Of a DNA stretch of 64,000 nucleotides, positions 60,508 through 64,000 are shown piece after piece. Position numbers and translations under genes: made by a program. How positions within the stretch are numbered: the stretch's first letter is position 1; every line of letters starts with the position of its first letter. Source of the stretch: Planktotalea arctica (GTDB lineage Bacteria > Pseudomonadota > Alphaproteobacteria > Rhodobacterales > Rhodobacteraceae). The stretch spans positions 310,001 to 374,000 of the forward strand of contig NZ_MUHR01000001.1 in the NCBI RefSeq assembly GCF_002105285.1, in the 5' to 3' direction. The notes beneath the pieces are model-generated. The model ran no database searches, was not told the origin of the DNA, and was given only the letters and a program-made list of their open reading frames with translations.

Positions 60508-60855
60508 ATGACACGATCCTCGCATTTCCTTAGCGCTTTACTTGTGGCGCTTATCGCGTTGACGGCGCAAAGCGCGGCACTCGCGCGCACTATGCCGGAT
60601 GCGGCAGGGCAGATAGTGCTTTGCACGGGTAACGGACCCTTGATGGTCTATGTCGATGAGGAAGGTCAACCAACCGAGCCGCCGCATCTGTGCCCCGATT
60701 ATGCGCTCTCTCTTATTGTAGCCTTGGACGTTGTAATATCTGATTTCGCGCCTGTTGGTGTCTGGCAGAGGCAGTGCCGCGAGCATGTGAGTGAGCAGCA
60801 CATAACTGTGCGCCTTGGCGCGCGCAAAGCGCGTGGACCGCCTGTTTTGATCTGA
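60508..60855 (+). CDS. Small exported protein resembling DUF2946 copper-linked proteins
   Basis: 115 residues. A signal or anchor segment (FLSALLVALIALTAQSAALA) is followed by a small domain with GQIVLCTGNG (Cys39) and PPHLCPDYALSL (Cys62). DUF2946-like proteins of roseobacters normally have a CPDC pair here; this one has CPDY, so one Cys is lost. It stands 51 nt before a PCu(A)C copper chaperone. A link to copper delivery is inferred from context. The start at 60508 is the ATG with the signal sequence; an upstream TTG at 60472 is not supported. Confidence 0.7.
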   Translation: MTRSSHFLSALLVALIALTAQSAALARTMPDAAGQIVLCTGNGPLMVYVDEEGQPTEPPHLCPDYALSLIVALDVVISDFAPVGVWQRQCREHVSEQHITVRLGARKARGPPVLI

Positions 60856-60906
60856 AGTCCAATCGATTTTTATATCTCAAAACAGATACAGATAAGGAGA
60901 GACGAG

Positions 60907-61395
60907 ATGTCTTTCACCTCCAAACTACTGGCCGCTGCCGCGGCTGTCACTTTCGCTTTGCCGGCCCTCGCGGATGGTATGATGATTAATGACGCCTATG
61001 CGCGCACTGCGATGAAAGGTGCCAAATCCGGTGCGGCCTTTATGCAGATCATGAACCACACAGATAGCGATGACCGTCTGATTGGCGCGTCCTCCGAGAT
61101 TGCCAAAAAGGTTGAATTGCACACGCATAAAGACATGGGGGACGGCGTGATGAAGATGATGCACGTGAAGGAAGGCTTTGCCATCCCAGCGGGGGGCATG
61201 CACGCGCTGGCGCGCGGCGGCGATCACGTGATGTTCATGGGGCTGACGCAGGATATGATTGCGGGCGAAAGCGTCGAGGTGACGTTGATGTTTGAAAAAG
61301 CCGGCGAGATCGTGGTGCAAATTCCGGTCGATCTGGAGCGCCGCGACCATGGCGGTATGGATCACGGCACGATGGGCCATTCCAAGAGCGAATAA
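60907..61395 (+). CDS. Periplasmic copper chaperone PCu(A)C
   Basis: A 162-residue protein with a Sec signal (about 1-22) and the Cu(I)-binding pattern His74-x10-Met85-x21-His107-x-Met109, exactly the H-x10-M-x21-H-x-M motif. The C-terminus carries a further Met/His-rich tail (HGGMDHGTMGH), which may bind a second metal. PCu(A)C inserts copper into the CuA/CuB centre of cytochrome c oxidase in the periplasm. AAGGAGAGACGAG precedes the ATG. It is probably co-transcribed with the DUF2946-like gene. Confidence 0.95.
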   Translation: MSFTSKLLAAAAAVTFALPALADGMMINDAYARTAMKGAKSGAAFMQIMNHTDSDDRLIGASSEIAKKVELHTHKDMGDGVMKMMHVKEGFAIPAGGMHALARGGDHVMFMGLTQDMIAGESVEVTLMFEKAGEIVVQIPVDLERRDHGGMDHGTMGHSKSE

Positions 61396-61400
61396 GCGGT

Positions 61401-61465
61401 GCAGGGGGCTTTGCCCCCGCGCCAAGGCGCTCCCCCAGAGTTTATCTGGCAAGATGAACGGGGGG
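61401..61465 (+). repeat. Dispersed intergenic palindromic repeat, copy F (subtype 1)
   Basis: GGGGGC-TTT-GCCCCC, a nested GCGCC-AA-GGCGC hairpin (61420-61431), then TCCCCCAGAGTTTATCTGGC and AAGATGAACGG. It starts 6 nt after the PCu(A)C stop and lies before a GST gene. Confidence 0.8.
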
Positions 61466-61491
61466 CGTGGTTAACAAAGGGCGAGCGGGAG

Positions 61492-62136
61492 ATGACAATG
61501 CAAAGTGACATGCCGGTCTTCTACTCGTTCCGCCGCTGTCCTTATGCGATCCGTGCGCGGCTGGCGATCTTGGCGGCGCAGCAGCAGGTGGAACTGCGCG
61601 AAATCAGTCTCAAGAACAAACACGCCGCGTTTTTACGCGCTTCGCCGAGCGGGACGGTGCCGTGCCTCGTTGCTCAAGGCAGCGTGATTGACGAAAGCCT
61701 TGAGATCATGCTTTGGGCGCTGCAGCAGAATGATCCGCAGGGTTGGCTTGATATGCCCACTGCGGGTTGGGCGCTGATCGCGCACTTTGATGGCGCGTTC
61801 AAGGTTGCGCTGGATCGCACCAAATATGCGGTGCGCTACGCGGGCAGTGACCCTGAGAGCCAGCGTGCCATTGCGCATGGGATATTGAGCGAATTGGAAG
61901 CCGAAATGGGCGCGTGGATCTTCGAGCGGCCCAGCATTGCGGATTATGCGATCCTGCCGTTCGTGCGCCAGTTCGCTTTTATCGACAAGCCGCTGTTTGA
62001 TACGCAGCCCTGGCCGAAGCTACACGACTGTCTCGGCCGTTTTCTGGGCTCGGCCGAGTTTCAGGAGGTCATGGGCAAACATGCGTTTTGGCAGGTCAGC
62101 GATGCGCCGACACCATTCCCGCCGCTTGAGCGGTAA
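61492..62136 (+). CDS. Glutathione S-transferase-like protein
   Basis: About 214 residues. The N-terminal thioredoxin-like domain (VFYSFRRCPYAIRARLAILAA, residues 9-29) has the CPYA motif, followed by SPSGTVPCLV and DESLEIMLW. The C-terminal domain is helical (RPSIADYAILPFVRQF is the N-capping signature). Its Cys-containing active site suggests a glutaredoxin-like or omega-type activity. The start is ATG 61492 or 61498. Repeat copy F lies just upstream. Substrate unknown. Confidence 0.88.
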   Translation: MTMQSDMPVFYSFRRCPYAIRARLAILAAQQQVELREISLKNKHAAFLRASPSGTVPCLVAQGSVIDESLEIMLWALQQNDPQGWLDMPTAGWALIAHFDGAFKVALDRTKYAVRYAGSDPESQRAIAHGILSELEAEMGAWIFERPSIADYAILPFVRQFAFIDKPLFDTQPWPKLHDCLGRFLGSAEFQEVMGKHAFWQVSDAPTPFPPLER

Positions 62137-62145
62137 TTCAGAGCG

Positions 62146-62457
62146 CTAAGAGCACATCTGCTGCGCGCGCACTCCGAATTCCTTGTAGCGTTTCCAGAAG
62201 ACTTCATGGCTGTAGCGATCCGACTGACGGATTTCCTGGCTGCGATGCGGGTCCTTGAAAAACGTTGCCGCCAGGCGTTGATCGGACGAGCTAAGCTGAC
62301 CACGCGCGGCTTTCTGGATGCAGCTGCACAGGCGCCGATTCGCAGCCTTGCGGTCTGATTTCATACATGCGCGCTGCAACGTTCCTGCGTCCAGGGGGGC
62401 GGGCACCACAGGTGCTAGTATTGCTGCCAAGGCAACTGTCAAAATGATGTGTTTCAT
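62146..62457 (-). CDS. Small secreted protein of unknown function
   Basis: A 103-residue protein with a signal peptide (MKHIILTVALAAILAPVVPAPLDA) and a mature domain with Cys pairs (LQRACMKSDRKAANRRLCSCIQKAA and QQMCS at the end), suggesting disulfides. The pattern DQRLAATFFKDPHRSQEIRQSD, followed by FWKRYKEF, recurs in proteins of this group that public annotations label arginine transporter, without evidence I know of. The ATG at 62457 has GCAGAG upstream. Its 3' end lies 9 nt from that of the GST gene (convergent). Confidence 0.7.
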   Translation of the reverse strand: MKHIILTVALAAILAPVVPAPLDAGTLQRACMKSDRKAANRRLCSCIQKAARGQLSSSDQRLAATFFKDPHRSQEIRQSDRYSHEVFWKRYKEFGVRAQQMCS

Positions 62458-62621
62458 GTCTCTGCCTTTTTGCCGGCATGGGCGCGGGTCTTGATGCCCA
62501 TCGTCTCTCATGCTGGTTACTCTCGCGTTAATTATAGGGCAAAAACAGTAAAGTTTCAATTCCTGCGCTGGATCGGCGAGGCTTTGCCAATGGCCTAGCC
62601 AGAAAGGGGTGCAGGCAGCGC

Positions 62622-62650
62622 TTGACCAAGGCGCGAATCCAACTCATATC
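62622..62650 (+). promoter_or_regulatory. Candidate promoter of lepA with start point at the ATG
   Basis: TTGACC (62622-62627), a 17-nt spacer and CATATC (62645-62650). The expected transcription start, about 7 nt after the -10, coincides with the lepA ATG at 62657, and no ribosome-binding site is visible. Confidence 0.5.
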
Positions 62651-62656
62651 CAGCAT

Positions 62657-64000
62657 ATGACAGAGCTGAACAAAATCCGTAATTTCTCGATCGTGGCACA
62701 TATCGATCACGGGAAATCCACCCTCGCCGACCGCCTTATTCAAGAGACGGGCACGGTGAAGGATCGCGATATGAAAGAGCAAATGCTCGATGCGATGGAT
62801 ATCGAACGCGAACGGGGCATCACCATCAAGGCCAACACGGTGCGCATTGATTATACTGCGGATGATGGGCAGGCTTATGTGCTGAACCTTATCGACACGC
62901 CCGGTCACGTGGATTTCGCCTATGAGGTCTCCCGCTCCATGCGCGCGGTCGAAGGCTCTCTGCTGGTCGTCGACAGCTCGCAAGGGGTCGAGGCGCAAAC
63001 GCTGGCGAACGTCTATCATGCCATGGAAGCGGATCATGAGATTGTCCCGATCCTGAACAAGATCGACCTGCCCGCGTCCGATTGTGACCGCGTGGCAGAG
63101 CAGATCGAAGATGTAATAGGTATCGATGCGTCCGAAGCCATACAGGTCTCCGCAAAGACCGGGCAGGGCATTCACGAAACGCTCGAAGCGATCGTGACGC
63201 GCCTTCCCGCGCCCAAGGGCGAGCGCGACGCGCCGCTCAAAGCGATGCTGGTTGACAGTTGGTATGATGCCTATCTGGGCGTGATTGTTCTGGTGCGTAT
63301 TATCGACGGAACCTTGAAAAAAGGTGAACGCATCCGGATGCTGTCGAACGATACGGTGCACCACGTGGACCGCATCGGTGTGTTTCGTCCGCAAATGGAA
63401 GTCATTGACGAACTTGGCCCCGGCGAAATTGGTTTTCTGACGGCCTCTATCAAACAAGTGCGCGACACGCGCGTGGGCGACACGATCACCCATGAGCGCA
63501 AAGGCACAACAGATGCGCTGCCCGGTTTCAAACCTGCGCAGCCTGTGGTTTTCTGTGGCCTTTTCCCTGTCGATAGCGCCGAATTCGAAGACTTGCGCGA
63601 CGCGATTGACAAACTGGCGCTGAATGATGCGAGCTTTAGTTTCGAAATGGAAACCTCTGCGGCGCTGGGCTTTGGCTTTCGTTGTGGCTTTCTCGGCCTG
63701 CTGCATCTCGAGGTTATTCGCGACCGGATCGAGCGTGAATATGACATTGATCTGATCACGACCGCACCCTCGGTGATTTATCATATCCACATGAAAAGTG
63801 GCGAGATGATGGAGCTTCACAATCCCGCCGACATGCCCGACATGACCTTTGTCGATCACATGCAAGAGCCACGTATCAAGGCGACGATTTTGGTGCCGGA
63901 TGAATATCTTGGCGATGTCCTGAAGCTATGTCAGGACCGTCGCGGAATTCAGCAAGACCTGACCTATGCAGGCACGCGTGCGATGGTGGTTTATGATTTG
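62657..64000 (+). CDS. lepA: Elongation factor 4 (LepA), 3' part missing
   Basis: The first 448 residues are present; the gene runs off the right edge. GTPase motifs are AHIDHGKST (14-22), DTPGHVDF and NKIDLP, followed by domain II ([20 protein letters not shown]) and LepA-specific regions ([38 protein letters not shown]). It binds the ribosome and promotes back-translocation or initiation quality. The ATG at 62657 lies only 7 nt from a plausible -10 and lacks a Shine-Dalgarno sequence, so it may be translated leaderless. Confidence 0.96.
   Translation, partial: MTELNKIRNFSIVAHIDHGKSTLADRLIQETGTVKDRDMKEQMLDAMDIERERGITIKANTVRIDYTADDGQAYVLNLIDTPGHVDFAYEVSRSMRAVEGSLLVVDSSQGVEAQTLANVYHAMEADHEIVPILNKIDLPASDCDRVAEQIEDVIGIDASEAIQVSAKTGQGIHETLEAIVTRLPAPKGERDAPLKAMLVDSWYDAYLGVIVLVRIIDGTLKKGERIRMLSNDTVHHVDRIGVFRPQMEVIDELGPGEIGFLTASIKQVRDTRVGDTITHERKGTTDALPGFKPAQPVVFCGLFPVDSAEFEDLRDAIDKLALNDASFSFEMETSAALGFGFRCGFLGLLHLEVIRDRIEREYDIDLITTAPSVIYHIHMKSGEMMELHNPADMPDMTFVDHMQEPRIKATILVPDEYLGDVLKLCQDRRGIQQDLTYAGTRAMVVYDL

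Noticed and set aside
62528-63865. A 445-codon minus-strand frame antisense to lepA
   Set aside because: Entirely overlaps the conserved LepA reading frame. Its length reflects the absence of the complementary stop codons, not coding.

Overview
The window is a chromosomal segment of an alphaproteobacterium, most likely of the Rhodobacteraceae/Roseobacter group. The signs are a split F0 operon with b and b' subunits, a GcrA cell-cycle regulator, an SMC protein that starts with TTG, ETF-ubiquinone oxidoreductase, a CobN-type (cobaltochelatase) cobalamin pathway with CbtA/CbtB, tandem Lin0512 genes, and promoters of the TTGACN-17 type. Coding density is high. Only one decayed insertion sequence is present, and I found no rRNA, tRNA, CRISPR array or prophage.

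Layout. 1-3.5 kb: a partial CocE-type hydrolase and the atpI-B-E-X-F operon (minus strand). 3.6-4.8 kb: an ArsR-type regulator with a palindromic operator next to a decayed IS5-family element. 4.8-10.7 kb: a five-gene minus-strand operon (BMP-type binding protein, ABC ATPase, two permeases, cytosine deaminase) preceded by a RutR-like palindrome; this looks like pyrimidine or nucleoside salvage. 10.9-14.2 kb: an SDR with its FadR-type regulator, two Lin0512 paralogues and a CorA/ZntB-like transporter. 14.2-23.3 kb: a cobalamin and cobalt region (cobO, a polytopic membrane protein of unknown function, cobN, a GNAT, cobW, DUF1636, cbtA, cbtB) with a clear cobalamin riboswitch. 23.5-32.2 kb: smc, azlCD, and a tightly overlapped molybdenum-cofactor operon fdhD-mobA-mobB-moeA in which MoeA carries an extra N-terminal domain. 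32.2-41.7 kb: a membrane protein, greA with an intrinsic terminator in its leader, ETF-QO, a LytTR regulator, a TPR protein, ispE, a polyprenyl synthase, DUF2007, a tRNA-methyltransferase-like protein and a YdcH-type protein. 41.7-53.4 kb: carB, aspS, gcrA, an ABC-2 permease, a DMT exporter, argD-argF and a PiT phosphate transporter. 53.5-64 kb: NUDIX, hrpB, meaB, a divergent kinase/acyl-CoA dehydrogenase pair resembling LvaA/LvaC or ACAD10/11, rpmB, a copper-chaperone pair, a GST, a small secreted protein and the start of lepA.

The most interesting non-coding signals are: a six-copy intergenic palindromic repeat of two subtypes; an ATTC-N8-GAAT (SqrR/BigR-like) palindrome in front of the membrane protein between cobN and cobO; a RutR-like operator before the salvage operon; an intrinsic terminator inside the greA leader, recalling E. 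coli GraL; an orphan terminator suggesting a small RNA near 36.6 kb; and a probable leaderless lepA mRNA. All assignments come from reading the sequence and remembered family motifs. No search or alignment program was run.
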